This document shows positions 47,702 to 57,271 of a DNA stretch of 64,000 nucleotides, in pieces. The stretch comes from PALSA-612 sp963711315 (GTDB taxonomy: Bacteria; Actinomycetota; Thermoleophilia; Gaiellales; Gaiellaceae), in NCBI GenBank assembly GCA_963711315.1, contig CAVQDQ010000003.1, positions 310,001 to 374,000 on the forward strand, given 5' to 3'. The notes under the pieces were generated by a model. The model was given only the letters and a program-made list of their open reading frames with translations. It was not told the DNA's origin and ran no database searches. The translations under genes were made by a program, and so were the position numbers. Each line of letters opens with the position of its first letter. Within the stretch, counting starts at the first letter, position 1.

Positions 47702-48474
47702 TGCACCGCCGCCGTCCCGAGGTACGCCTCGATGACCCGCGGGTCACCCTGCACTTCTTGCGGCGTCCCTTCCGCGATCTTCTCCCCGTAGTCGAGCACG
47801 GTGATCCGTTCGGAGACGCCCATGACGACCTTCATGTCGTGCTCGATCAGCAGGATGGCGAGCTTCTTCTCGTCCCGCACCTTGCGCACGAAGGTGACGA
47901 ACTCGAGGGTCTCCTGTGGATTCATGCCCGCCGTGGGCTCGTCCAACAGCAGCAGCTTCGGCTGGGTGGCGAGCGCACGAGCCACTTCGAGGCGACGCTG
48001 GTCACCGTACGAGAGGTTGCGTGCGTAGTCGTCGTAGACACCCTGGAGACCGCAGTAGTCGAGGAGCTCCAGCGCGCGTTCGCGCGCCTCCCGCTCCTCA
48101 CGCCGCACCCGCGGCGTGCCGAGGATGCTGCCGATGACGCCGCCTTTGAGACGGCTGTGCATGCCGACGAGGACGTTCTCGACCGACGTCATCTGCTGGA
48201 ACAGCCGGATGTTCTGGAAGGTGCGGCCGATGCCCCGTTCGGTGGCGGAGTGCGGGGGCAGGCCGGCGATGTCGACGCCCTCGAAGACGACGTTGCCGGC
48301 CGTCGGCTTGTAGACGCCCGTGATCATGTTGAAGAACGTCGTCTTGCCGGCACCGTTCGGGCCGATCAGGCTCACGATCGCTCCGCGCGGAACGACGAAG
48401 TCCACGTCGTTGACCGCGACCAGGCCGCCGAACTCCTTGCGCAGCTCGATCGTGTGCAGCAGAGGCTCGTCCAT
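47698..48474 (-). CDS. livG: Branched-chain amino-acid ABC transporter ATP-binding protein LivG
   Basis: This is the first ATPase of the Liv importer, 258 residues and intact. It has ELRKEFGGLVAVNDVDFVVP, Walker A SLIGPNGAGKTTFFNMITGV, signature NLSYGDQRRLEVARALA and Walker B LLLDEPTAGMNPQE. The C-terminal GTPQEVQGDPRVIEAYLG is the LivG hallmark. It sits between livM and livF with four-base spacing or overlap. Confidence 0.95.
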   Translation of the reverse strand: MDEPLLHTIELRKEFGGLVAVNDVDFVVPRGAIVSLIGPNGAGKTTFFNMITGVYKPTAGNVVFEGVDIAGLPPHSATERGIGRTFQNIRLFQQMTSVENVLVGMHSRLKGGVIGSILGTPRVRREEREARERALELLDYCGLQGVYDDYARNLSYGDQRRLEVARALATQPKLLLLDEPTAGMNPQETLEFVTFVRKVRDEKKLAILLIEHDMKVVMGVSERITVLDYGEKIAEGTPQEVQGDPRVIEAYLGTAAVQ

Positions 48475-48477
48475 CTG

Positions 48478-49984
48478 TTACTCCTCGGGCGCGTGCCGGA
48501 CGTCCATCAGCGGCTCGTCGCGCACGCCCGTCTCGAACTCGAGCTTGCGGCGCGCCTCCGGGATGAGGCCCTGCGGCCGGAAGAGCATCACGAGCACGAG
48601 GATCGTCCCGTAGATGCCAGTAGCTAAGAGCGGAGCGTTGAGGCAGCCATGGCTGATCGCCTTCGACTGGTCTTGCAGGTTCGGATCGCACTTGAAGGCA
48701 CGGAAGTCAATCGTTGAACCAGCCCGACATGTTCGACAGCCCTTCGGTGTTGAGATACGTGAGGAAGGCAGCGCCGGCAATAACGCCCCAGACGTTCCCC
48801 ATCCCGCCCAGGATGACCATGCAGAGGATGAAGATCGAGATGCCGAAGAAGAAGTCGTCGGGGAACACGCCGACCTTGAAGGAGCCGTACCAGGCTCCCG
48901 CAATCCCGCCGAAGAACGCACCACCCGCGTAGGCCCACGTCTTCGTGCGCATGAGCGGGACGCCCATCGCCGCCGCGGCGACCTCGTCCTCACGGATGGC
49001 GATCCAGGCCCGGCCGAGCCGCGAGTCGCGCAGACGGATGCTGCAGAAGATCGTGATCACCAGGAGACCGATCGCCGTCCAGTACATGAGGTCGATGAAG
49101 TTGACGTACGTGCCCTGCGCCTCGACGAAGTTGTACGGCAACCCGAGATGGTCGGAGAGCCAGTTGCCAAATCCGGGCGGGTCGACCGGAACGATGCCGA
49201 CCGGGCCGTTCGTGAGGTCGAAGGGGTCTGGTGGTCGATGAGCTTGCTCAGCCCGTCCTGGTCGCCGTTCACCGCGGCAACGTGGACGATCTCCCCGAAA
49301 CCCAGGGTGACGATGGCGAGGTAGTCCCCCCGCAGTCGGAGCGTGGGCAGCCCGATGAGCATGCCGAAGAGCGCGGTGACGCACCCCGCGATGATCAGCA
49401 CGAGCCAGATCGAGATGTGGATGCCGCCGACCCCGGGGGGGATGCCCGAGCGCCGTCGACGTTGCACCTGCGAGGCCAGCGCCGGGCTGGAAGTGCGGCG
49501 AGGCGAGCCAGCCCGCAGTGTAGGCGCCGATCGCGTAGAAGGCGACGTAGCCGAGATCGAGCAGCCCAGCGTAGCCGACGACGATGTTCAGCCCGATCGC
49601 CATCATCGCGAAGATCACCATCGCGACCATCGTGTCCATGACGGGAAATTGGCTGAAGATCGGGAGCTGGAACAGCCACGATCCTGGTCGGCCTGGTCGT
49701 TGGCCCACACGATCGGGTAGGCAAGAGCAATGCCCAGTACGGTCACCGGCAACGCTATCCGCCGCACACGGGTCGGCAGCAGGTAGAGGACGTAGGCGAC
49801 CGCGAGCAGAACCATCGCCGTGGGGTGCGGCGGCACGCCGAGCAGCCAAGCGACGAGGATCACGACGGCCGCGATCACAAGCGGGGGCACCGCGCGTCGG
49901 AGGGAGCGGCTCTTGATGCCCGCCGCATCGAGACCGCTCTCCGTTGCCGAAGACGCGCGCTGCCCGAAGCTTCAGCCGAGCCAC
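48478..49984 (-). CDS. livM: Branched-chain amino-acid ABC transporter permease LivM (heavily frameshifted as read)
   Basis: This is a LivM permease of about 500 codons with at least five shifts (near 49935, 49680, 49470, 49230 and 48710). The joined pieces are VPPLVIAAVVILVAWLLGVP-like helices and FAMMAIGLNIVVGYAGLLDL (the Liv signature). The rest includes LRGDYLAIVTLGFGEIVHVA, NWLSDHLGLPYNFVEAQGTY, AWIAIREDEVAAAAMGVPLM and GGMGNVWGVIAGAAFLTYL. The C-terminus (LVMLFRPQGLIPEARRKLEF) is normal. The GTG at 49984 lies four bases after the livH stop. Helix order and content argue for a functional gene misread. Confidence 0.82.
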
Positions 49985-49987
49985 GCC

Positions 49988-51061
49988 CTAGCCTCCCTCG
50001 GGCGTTTGCTCGCCGAGCAGCCCCTGAGGCCGGAAGACGAGGATGAGGATCAAGATCGTGAAGACGATCCCCTCCGTCCAGGCAGGCCCAGGGGAGTGCC
50101 AGGTGAGGCCCTCGTTGAACGCCTGGACGAGACCGATCAGCACCGCACCGAGGACGGCCCCCGCGAGGTTGCCGATCCCTCCGAGGACCGCCGCCGTGAA
50201 CGCGATCAGAGCCGATCGTGAACCCAGTGTCGTAGCGAATCGTCGTGAAGTAGAACGCGAACAGCGTTCCCGCTCCACCAGCAAGGACGCCGGCGATCAG
50301 GAACGTGAACGAGATCGTGCGGTTGACGTCGATGCCCATCATCGCCGCCGCGTCCTTGTCTTGAGCAGTGGCACGCATCGCTTTCCCTTGACGCGTGAAG
50401 CGCACGAGCCAGACGAGCCCGATCAGCGTGGGCACGGTGATCAGGAGGATGAACAGCCGGCTCCAGGCGATCTCGACGCAGTTCGGGCAGGTGCCGATGG
50501 TGAACATCGTGCCGCTCGGCAGCGTCTGCGCCGGGAGCGAGACAGGCTGTGCGCCCTTCCAGATCAGCGCGATGTCTTCGAGGATGAAGGACATCCCGAT
50601 CGCGGTGATCAGCGGCACGAGACGCGGCGCGCGCCGGAGCGGCTTGTAGGCGACCCGCTCGATCGTGGCGTTGAGGAGACCGCAGCCCGCCATCGAGAGC
50701 GCGAGCGCCACGAAGATCGCAGGGATCAGGCTGCCGAGACTCGGGTTGTCCGTCAGCCCGAACATGTCGACCGCGACAGTTGCCGCGATCATCCCGCCGA
50801 TCATGAAGACGTCGCCGTGCGCGAAGTTGATCAGCTCGAGGATGCCGTAGACGAGCGTGTAACCGAGCGCGATGAGGGCGTAGAGCGCGCCATTCGTCAG
50901 CCCGATCTGGAAGAGCGGAAGAACGTGCTCCAGTCCTGGACAAGGTTGACGACGAGCCAGAGAACGACAATGCCAACCAGCAGGAACCCGATCGCCTGGA
51001 CCGCGATCGCGCCGAGATCGCGCCGTGGTTTGACAGGTCGTCGTTCCGTCTCGGTAACCAG
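49988..51061 (-). CDS. livH: Branched-chain amino-acid ABC transporter permease LivH (probable CTG start; frameshifted as read)
   Basis: This is a LivH permease of about 355 codons. An N-terminal helix (AIAVQAIGFLLVGIVVLWLV) is followed, after a shift near 50925, by HVLPLFQIGLTNGALYALIA and INFAHGDVFMIGGMIAATVA (the Liv signature). Other helices include FILEDIALIWKGAQ and the EAA-like loop RATAQDKDAAAMMGIDVNRT. A second shift near 50215 precedes AVLGGIGNLAGAVLGAVLIG and the end VFRPQGLLGEQTPEGG. No ATG, GTG or TTG is in frame upstream. A CTG at 51061 has AGGAGG at a perfect five-base spacing, so it is the likely start. Confidence 0.82.
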
Positions 51062-51072
51062 CCCGGCCTCCT
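51061..51072 (-). promoter_or_regulatory. Ribosome binding site that selects a CTG start for livH
   Basis: AGGAGG (51067-51072) is followed by CCGGG and CTG on the minus strand. The frame from this CTG enters the livH N-terminal helix, and no ordinary start codon competes. Confidence 0.5.
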
Positions 51073-51136
51073 CAAGCGGCTGGGGAAGGACTCACGCCCT
51101 TCCCCAGCACACCGTTTCGTTCGTTTCGAGCTTTCG

Positions 51137-52455
51137 CTACGCCTTCAGGATGACCGCGTACACGGGCACGAAGGCCTTCGACCGGATCTGGTCGAAGCTG
51201 ATCGCCTTGAAGGGCAGAATGTCGCCCTTCTTGTCGAAGTGGAACGTGCCCATGATGCCGTTCGTCACGCGGGCCTTGAACATCTCCTTGGTCACCGATG
51301 CACGCGTACCGTCGGAGCGCGAGATCGCGTCGAGCATGATCTGTGCCGACTGCGCCTGGTAGACGGAGTACGGCGGCAGCTTGGACTTGGGGACCTTCAG
51401 GTACTTGGCGAACGCGGCCATGAACTTCTGCCCCGCCGCGCCGAGCCTCTCCAGCGGGTAGCCGGCGTAGCTGATGTACATACGCTCCGCCGCCGCGCCG
51501 GCGTCCAGCGTGCCCGGCGGTCCAACCGTCGGGCCCGACGAACACCACGTCCGGGCCGAGGACCGCGCGGAGGTCCTTCAGCAGCTTGACGCCGTTGTTG
51601 CAGACGATGCCACCGAGGTAGACGGACTGAGCGTTCGTCCCCTTGATGCGCTCACCGATCGCCTCGTAGCTCGTTGAGTTCTTGTCCCAAGGCTCGAAGC
51701 CGAGCACATTCAGGCCGCGGGCCTTCGCCTTGATCTCGAAGGCCTGAGCCACGCCCTTCCCGAACGTCTGGTTGTCGTGGAGGATGTAGACGTTCTTGAC
51801 GGCCTTGAACTTCTTGCCCTGGGCAACTTGAACGCCTTGCTCTGGAGCATGTCGACCGCTGCCGGGCCCTGGTAGTCGTCGGTCGCGGCCACCCGAGCGT
51901 AGTTGCGCTTCCCAGTCGGGTAGTAGATGCCCGGCTCTCCGGGATCATTCCACGGTGCGTAGTGGGTGATCCCGACGTCGTGTTCGCCGAGCTCAACATC
52001 GCCAGAGGCCCCGCCCGGTTGAGGATCGGGAGCTCCAGCTTCGCGCAGCCCGAGTTGAACGTCCCCATTACGCCAACGAGACTCCTCTCCGCGGCGTAGG
52101 CACGAGCGTTCGCCGAGCACTTGGCCGTGTCCCAGCCGGCTGTCTGGGCGGTCGCGTCGTCGCAGCCCTGATAGCCGACCTTGAACTTACCGGCTCGGAA
52201 CCCGTACTGCGTACTGAGAACGAACTGGACAGCCTTCTGCATCGCCAGGGGCTGCGCCCGCCCCGAGCCCTGCAGAGGCAGGTCGGTGGCGATGAGCAAA
52301 TCTGGCGAACCCTTGCCCTTGTAGAACAGAGGCCCGCACGAGGACGACGGCAGCGTCCCCGCGGAGCTCGGGCTGCCCACCGCGGCGCCCGCACCCGCGA
52401 GTGCGATAGCCGCCACCACCACCGGGACAGCAAGCAAAATTGACTTCTTCCTCAC
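51137..52455 (-). CDS. Branched-chain amino-acid ABC transporter substrate-binding protein (frameshifted as read)
   Basis: This is a type-I periplasmic binding protein of about 440 residues with three shifts (about 51985, 51830 and 51525). The GTG at 52455 follows AAGGAGGTCAC and opens a signal peptide (ILLAVPVVVAAIALAGAGAA). The core pieces are SPDLLIATDLPLQGSGRAQP, KLELPILNRAGPLAMLSSAN, GIYYPTGKRNYARVAATDDY, GFEPWDKNSTSYEAIGERIK and MFKARVTNGIMGTFHFDKKG. The ligand is by family probably Leu, Ile or Val. It is the first gene of the liv array. Confidence 0.82.
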
Positions 52456-52573
52456 GTGACCTCCTTCGCTACTCGATCATTGCTCGATGCAGGATGAGCA
52501 AGTATCAGGCCTCCGACTCGAACTTGCAACCCGCCTTATCAGATGCGGGGGCGCGCGGGTCGCAGGGCTCGCA

Positions 52574-52657
52574 TGCCGAAGGTGGGACTCGAACCCACAC
52601 GGCCTGAAGGCCACCGGATTTTGAGTCCGGCGCGTCTGCCAGTTCCGCCACTTCGGC
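52574..52657 (-). tRNA. tRNA-Leu (anticodon CAA)
   Basis: The minus strand folds as a class II tRNA. The acceptor GCCGAAG pairs with CTTCGGC. The anticodon arm CCGGACTCAAAATCCGG has anticodon CAA. A long variable arm (GGCCTTCAGGCC) and the T arm GTGGGTTCGAGTCCCAC follow. The discriminator is A and the CCA end is not encoded. It reads UUG codons, rare in this GC-rich genome. Confidence 0.95.
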
Positions 52658-52741
52658 GCACGGTGAGGATAGAGCGTCGGCAGGAAAACAGCTCGAGTGC
52701 GGACGATCGCCGCCCCGGAGTACGCGCTAGCGTGGCCGCTC

Positions 52742-53591
52742 ATGCCTGACTACGGATGCCGCTCGATGGTCGAGCCGCTGAAGCGCGTGCTCGTGCGACC
52801 GCCGCACGCAGGCCGTGTGACAGCTGGTCAGCGTATGGCTGGCGATCCGCGCCGGACCCGGTGCGACTCTCGCGAGAGCACGGTGCGTTTTGCGACATCC
52901 TCGAGGACGCGGGCGCAGAGGTCGTGCTCGCGGAGCCGCTCGACGACGATCCGGACGCGATCTACGCGTTCGACCCAGGGCTCGTGACGGAGCGCGGCGC
53001 CATACTCCTGCGCCCGGGCAAGGAGGGCCGGCGGCTGGAGCCGGACAGGGTCGCGCGGGACCTCGAGGCAGCCGGCGTACCGGTCGCCGGGACGGTGAGG
53101 AGCCCGACGTCGCCGAGGGCGGCGACTTCATCCGCCTCGACGAGCGAACCCTGCTGGCGGGCCGCGGCTACCGGACAAGCGCTGATGGGATCGGGGCCGT
53201 CTCGAGGCTGCTTCCCGGCGTCGACGTCCACGTCTTCGATCTTCCGCACTGGCACGGCGAGAGCGAGGTGATGCATCTGCTCTCGCTGCTGTCGCCGCTG
53301 GACGCCGATCTTGTCGTCGCCTATCCGCCGCTACTTCCCGTCGCACTCGCCCAGCTGTTGGACGAACGCGGCATCGAGATCGTGCCCGTGCCCGACGAGG
53401 AGTTCTCGAGCATGGGCACGAACGTGCTCGCGCTCGCTCCACGCGTCGCACTCGCGCTGAACGGCAACCCGGTCACGCGCGCGAGGCTGACGTCGGCCGG
53501 CGTCGAGGTGCTCGTCTACGAGGGTAAGGAGCTCTCCCTCAAGGGGGACGGCGGGCCGACGTGCCTCACGATGCCGCTTCTTCGCGGCTAG
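52742..53591 (+). CDS. Dimethylarginine dimethylaminohydrolase-like amidinohydrolase (frameshifted as read)
   Basis: This is an enzyme of the arginine-modifying (DDAH/arginine deiminase) superfamily, about 280 residues with shifts near 52825 and 53100. From the ATG at 52742 the pieces are YGCRSMVEPLKRVLVRPP, HGAFCDILEDAGAEVVLAEP, VAEGGDFIRLDERTLLAGRG, and HWHGESEVMHLLSLLSPLDA. The C-terminal GDGGPTCLTMPLLRG has the nucleophilic Cys position. DDAHs hydrolyse methylated arginine to citrulline and methylamine; the substrate here is unproven. The last 27 bases are duplicated 112 bases downstream around a repeat. Confidence 0.75.
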
Positions 53592-53605
53592 CTGCCATTT
53601 AGCGC

Positions 53606-53640
53606 TGGGGAGACCTCCCGGTTCCCCCAGACCCCCTCCA
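53606..53640 (+). repeat. Dispersed palindromic repeat, degenerate copy C
   Basis: GGTTCCCCCAGACCCCCTCC matches the right arm and tail of the copies flanking rex (2058-2097 and 1069-1112). The left arm has decayed. The copy lies between two 27-base near-repeats of the DDAH gene end (53565-53591 and 53677-53703). Confidence 0.5.
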
Positions 53641-53643
53641 CCG

Positions 53644-53679
53644 GTCCGCTCCGCGGACAGGCGGCTTCGCCGCCGCCTG
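53644..53679. terminator. Two tandem hairpins between the DDAH-like and Dyp-like genes
   Basis: GTCCGC-TCC-GCGGAC (53644-53658) is followed at once by CAGGCGGC-TTCGCC-GCCGCCTG (53658-53679 with one-base overlap). The genes converge here, so the hairpins could end transcripts from both sides. The second hairpin runs into the duplicated DDAH 3' end. Confidence 0.5.
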
Positions 53680-53712
53680 ACGATGCCGCTGCTTCGCGCC
53701 TAAGCTCGAAGC

Positions 53713-55116
53713 TCAGCGAGCGGGAACGAACGATGCGGCTCGCGGCGGCACCAGGAAGTTCTGGCGATGCGTCGTCTGGAGCACGGCGTTGAAGCCCTGT
53801 CCCCTGGAGCGCGGCTCGAAAGGCAGTACCGTCCCGTCGGGCAGGATGCCGTCCATTGCCAGCCGGTTGCGCCGGAAGTCGTCGCTCGAGGGGTTGAAGA
53901 CGACGAAGTGCAGGCCCGCAGCGGGCTCGCGGACGAAGCGGTCGCGGTCGGGATGCGCCGTCCAGAAGAACGGGTTGTCGAGGGTGTTGAAGTCGGCGCG
54001 CTGAGGGATTGCCGTGCCCTTGGCGTACAGCGTGCCGTCGGGCCCGGCCACGTCCTCCGCGAGCCTCGAGGAAGGCTGGATCGACCCGCTGTGGCCGATC
54101 CGCCGGATCGACTCGTAGCCGGCGGCTACCTGCGCCGGCGTCTGCACATCGTCCGGGCCCTGCGGGACGGTGAGCGTGCCCACGGGAACGTCGAGGCCGG
54201 GCCGGAAGGTCGTGTCCACTCGCTCGCGGTGGTCGAAGTTGAGATACCACCTCTCGAGATCCTCGAACAGGTGGGACAGGTGCATGTGCGTCCCCTGTGC
54301 GAAGTACTTGGCGTGCCCGAGATCGACGTAGCCGAGCGTCTCGAAGTTCGCGATCTTGGGCGGACCGAGGCCGGCCTTCTGAGTCGACGTAAAGCCAAGG
54401 AAGAGCTCCGAGGTGTCGGGGATGAGATCCGCGCCCGGAACGCCCGCCGCCATCGCCATCCGCTTGGGCAGGCTCTGCGAGCCGTCGAAGCCGCCGCCCG
54501 CGAAGCCCTTGCGGATGCTCGTCACACGGAACATCCCGTCCAGCTCGTCGAACAGGGCGTTGGCCCCGTCGGTAATCGAGTCGCGCGAGTCGCTGCGCAA
54601 CAGTACGGCCACGTCGTTCTCCTCCAGCAGCGTCTCGGGCGGATCGCTCGGGAAGCGGACTGCCTTGTCGAGAGCACGCACGGTCTTCCCGCTCTTCGCC
54701 GAGGCCCGTGTGTCGACCGGCAGATGTATTCCAGCCTGGGCGGCGACATAGCGGCGGAAGTACGGCAGCCCCCATGCCACGGTCACCCCTAGTCCGGCCG
54801 GTGTGGGCTCGTAGCGCTCGTCGAGACCGCGCAGCGCGGCTTCGAGCTCGGCCTGCGCCGCCTGAAGATCGGCTGCGCTCTCGCCCGTGCGGAGCGTCGC
54901 GGTCACCACCTGGTGGTGCAGCGGCGGTACCACGACGTCAACCTGGTTGTCGACAACCACGGGCAACCCGTCGAGCAGGTGCTGCTCCGGGCCCAGGGTC
55001 GCGCTCGCGCTCCGCTCGGGCGACGCCGCCAGCTGGTCGACGAGCTCGTAGATGCCGGCTGCCGCCAGCGCGCCTGCCGCCGCGGACCCCAGCAGCCTTC
55101 GTCGGGTCAGTCGCAA
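53713..55116 (-). CDS. Tat-exported Dyp-type peroxidase-like (DUF7405-like) protein
   Basis: This is a 467-residue exported protein. The twin-arginine signal is MRLTRRRLLGSAAAGALAAAG. The mature part has a Dyp-type fold: GGGFDG carries the G-x-x-D-G motif, GFTSTQKAGLGPPKIANFET follows, and RRIGHSGSIQPSS and GLHFVVFNPSSDDFRR match the heme-domain region. It ends with FLVPPRAASFVPAR. Dyp peroxidases oxidise dyes and lignin-like compounds with H2O2. Whether this divergent member binds heme is unknown. The downstream gene of the pair is absent; the lipoprotein gene precedes it by seven bases. Confidence 0.65.
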   Translation of the reverse strand: MRLTRRRLLGSAAAGALAAAGIYELVDQLAASPERSASATLGPEQHLLDGLPVVVDNQVDVVVPPLHHQVVTATLRTGESAADLQAAQAELEAALRGLDERYEPTPAGLGVTVAWGLPYFRRYVAAQAGIHLPVDTRASAKSGKTVRALDKAVRFPSDPPETLLEENDVAVLLRSDSRDSITDGANALFDELDGMFRVTSIRKGFAGGGFDGSQSLPKRMAMAAGVPGADLIPDTSELFLGFTSTQKAGLGPPKIANFETLGYVDLGHAKYFAQGTHMHLSHLFEDLERWYLNFDHRERVDTTFRPGLDVPVGTLTVPQGPDDVQTPAQVAAGYESIRRIGHSGSIQPSSRLAEDVAGPDGTLYAKGTAIPQRADFNTLDNPFFWTAHPDRDRFVREPAAGLHFVVFNPSSDDFRRNRLAMDGILPDGTVLPFEPRSRGQGFNAVLQTTHRQNFLVPPRAASFVPAR

Positions 55117-55123
55117 GGGGCTC

Positions 55124-55765
55124 TCAAGCAGTCGGCTGGAGCAAGACGAGACCCTTGGTCATCCGATCGAGGTTCTCGACGACCTGCCGGTACGAGTAGG
55201 GCGAGGCACGGTGTTGCGAGACCGTGTACAGCGAGCCGTCACGCTTCCAGGCGTAGAGCACGTGCCACTCGTCGATGCCCTGGTTGGCGGTGTAGACGGT
55301 CGCGGTGATGCCACCGAGGCGGCGCTTCTTCGGCTGCGGATCGGAGAAGCACGGGATCGGCTTGCGAGTTGTCTTGCCCTTGACGCTGAGCGTGCTCTCG
55401 CATCTGGGGATCGCGGTTTGTCCCGGGTAGCCACGGAAGTTCACGTGCACCTCCCGTGAGACTCCAGCGTCCTGGTCGAGCCAGAGGAAGCTCACGAGAT
55501 ACGACTTGTCCTTGTCCACCCAGCGGCCATTCCTGTAGCGCCCGTTGATCTTCGCGTCGACTTCCGGCGGCATCCACGTGGGGCAATAGACTGGCGCCCC
55601 GACCTCGTCCGCGAGCCTCTGCCAGCCTGCCTTCCACGCCTTGGGGCACGACGGCGCCGCCGCCGCGGCCGATGCGGACGGCGAGCTTCCCGACGAGCTG
55701 TAGTCACCGCCTCCGCAGCCCGCGGACACGAGGGCCAGTGCCGCGATGAATGCCACGTACTTCAC
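55124..55765 (-). CDS. Hypothetical lipoprotein
   Basis: This is a 213-residue exported lipoprotein with lipobox ALVSAGC at the end of a signal peptide (MKYVAFIAALALVSAGC). A Ser/Gly-rich linker precedes a globular domain (WQRLADEVGAPVYCPTWMPP to EWHVLYAWKRDGSLYTVSQH). I do not recognise the family. It lies seven bases upstream of the Dyp-like gene on the same strand, so the two are probably one operon acting at the cell surface. Confidence 0.7.
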   Translation of the reverse strand: MKYVAFIAALALVSAGCGGGDYSSSGSSPSASAAAAAPSCPKAWKAGWQRLADEVGAPVYCPTWMPPEVDAKINGRYRNGRWVDKDKSYLVSFLWLDQDAGVSREVHVNFRGYPGQTAIPRCESTLSVKGKTTRKPIPCFSDPQPKKRRLGGITATVYTANQGIDEWHVLYAWKRDGSLYTVSQHRASPYSYRQVVENLDRMTKGLVLLQPTA

Positions 55766-55801
55766 GAAGGAACAGGGTAGCGGCGCGCCGCTCGGAGCTT
55801 C

Positions 55802-56344
55802 CTAGAGGCGCGACACGAGCACGGCGTCTACACCTGCCCGCTCGAGAGCGATCAGGTCCCCTTCGGTCACCGACGCCAGCTCCGCCGCGACGAGCTTCCC
55901 GGCGGGCACGTCGGGGAGCAGCTCGAGAATCCGATCGACGGCATCGTCCTCTTCATCGGCGGCTCGCGGCGACAGGAGCACGATCTCCGGGTCGATCCGC
56001 TCCAGCACCGCTTCCAGCTCCTCCTCGTCACGGACGTCCACGACGCACTCGAGGCCGAGATCGCGGGCGGCCGCGTCGTGCTGCTCGAGGTCTTCGCCTT
56101 CCGTCTCTGCCACGAGCAGCCAGGCGTCGGCCCCTGACGCGCCGGCCTCCTGCGGCGTACCGCCGGCGACGAGGATCGGCAGCGTGGTCGCGGCGCGTAC
56201 GTCATCGACGACACCGTCGGTCGCCACTCCCTCGGCTCCAGAGGCTTCCGCCGCCGCAGCGTCGGCGGCGCCGTCGACACGAACGAGCGTCGAGATCGCC
56301 TCCCCTTCGGAGATCGCCTCACTCAACCGCCGCCGGCTATTCAC
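55802..56344 (-). CDS. TrpC-like TIM-barrel protein
   Basis: This is a 180-residue protein starting at a GTG at 56344 (VNSRRRLSEAISEGEAIST). The order of strands resembles indole-3-glycerol-phosphate synthase: ILVAGGTPQEAGASGADAWL, ECVVDVRDEEELEAVLERID and ALERAGVDAVLVSRL. However, it is far shorter than TrpC (about 260) and the catalytic Lys and Glu positions are unclear. It may be a divergent non-catalytic barrel or another phosphate-binding TIM-barrel enzyme. Confidence 0.5.
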   Translation of the reverse strand: MNSRRRLSEAISEGEAISTLVRVDGAADAAAAEASGAEGVATDGVVDDVRAATTLPILVAGGTPQEAGASGADAWLLVAETEGEDLEQHDAAARDLGLECVVDVRDEEELEAVLERIDPEIVLLSPRAADEEDDAVDRILELLPDVPAGKLVAAELASVTEGDLIALERAGVDAVLVSRL

Positions 56345-56373
56345 AGGAGAAGCGTAAAACAGCCGCCCCTCGA

Positions 56374-57171
56374 TCAGCGGCCGATTGGATGCCACACGGT
56401 CTTCAGCTCGACGAAGGCGCCGATGTCCCACAGGCTTTCGCCGTCGGCCGTCCCTCTGACGACGCGCTTCACGTTCTCCGCGGCCGAGCGCTCGAGCTCG
56501 GCCACGTCGCCGTTGGCGCCGGTGACGTCGATGGCGTTGACGTCCATGTGGGACGCGAGCCACGGTGCGAGCTCCGACTGCGGCCCGGTGAGGATGTTGA
56601 CGACACCGGCCGGGAAATCGGACGTGGCGAGCACCTCGGCGAGCTCGATCGCGGCCACCGGGTGGCTCTCGGAGGCGACGGCGACGACCGTGTTGCCGGC
56701 CACCAGCGCAGGCGCGATGCGCGTGACGATCCCCTGGAGCGGGGGTTCATCCGGGCAGAGGATCCCGACTACGCCGGTTGGCTCCGGGACGGTGAAGTTG
56801 AAGTAGGGGCCGGCGACGGGATTCGAAGAGCCGAGCGCCTGCGCGAGCTTGTCGGCCCAGCCGGCGTACCAGACGAGGCGATCGATGGCAGCGTCCACCT
56901 CCTTGGCGCCTGACGCCGCCGCGGCGAGGTCGGCACGGCGCGCTTCCATCATCTCGGCGGCGCGGTAGACGATCTGGCCGCGGTTGTAGGCAGTGCGGCC
57001 GGCCCAGCCGGGGAACGCCTGGCGCGCGACACGGACGGCATCGCGAAGGTCCTTGCGCGACGCACGGGCGATGTTGTGGCCCTCCGCCTCGTACGAGCGG
57101 CCGGACTCCGAGCGCGGAAACTCACCACCGATGTAGAGCTTGTACGTCTTCTTGACGGGCAGTCTGGCCAT
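56374..57171 (-). CDS. Short aldehyde dehydrogenase family protein lacking the catalytic half
   Basis: This 265-residue protein covers only the coenzyme-binding half of an aldehyde dehydrogenase: SRKDLRDAVRVARQAFPGWA, TGVVGILCPDEPPLQGIVTR and VAGNTVVAVASESHPVAAIE. It then goes straight to the C-terminal VELKTVWHPIGR typical of full enzymes. The catalytic Cys and the Glu-x-Gly-Gly-Lys region are missing. The ATG at 57171 starts MARLPVKKTYKLYIGGEF. Being next to a complete ALDH and deoC, it may be a structural partner of that enzyme. Confidence 0.75.
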   Translation of the reverse strand: MARLPVKKTYKLYIGGEFPRSESGRSYEAEGHNIARASRKDLRDAVRVARQAFPGWAGRTAYNRGQIVYRAAEMMEARRADLAAAASGAKEVDAAIDRLVWYAGWADKLAQALGSSNPVAGPYFNFTVPEPTGVVGILCPDEPPLQGIVTRIAPALVAGNTVVAVASESHPVAAIELAEVLATSDFPAGVVNILTGPQSELAPWLASHMDVNAIDVTGANGDVAELERSAAENVKRVVRGTADGESLWDIGAFVELKTVWHPIGR

Positions 57172-57271
57172 GTCCGCTAGGGACACCCTTGAGGTGCCCG
57201 AGCCTCCTCCCCGCTGCGATCGTACTGACGATCCAGGCGCGCATGGGCTGCGTCCTCGCACCGAATCTGTG

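Noticed and set aside
52456..52573. Riboswitch or CRISPR leader upstream of the liv genes
   Set aside because: No conserved riboswitch core or spaced repeats seen; only the binding-protein ribosome site and ordinary sequence.
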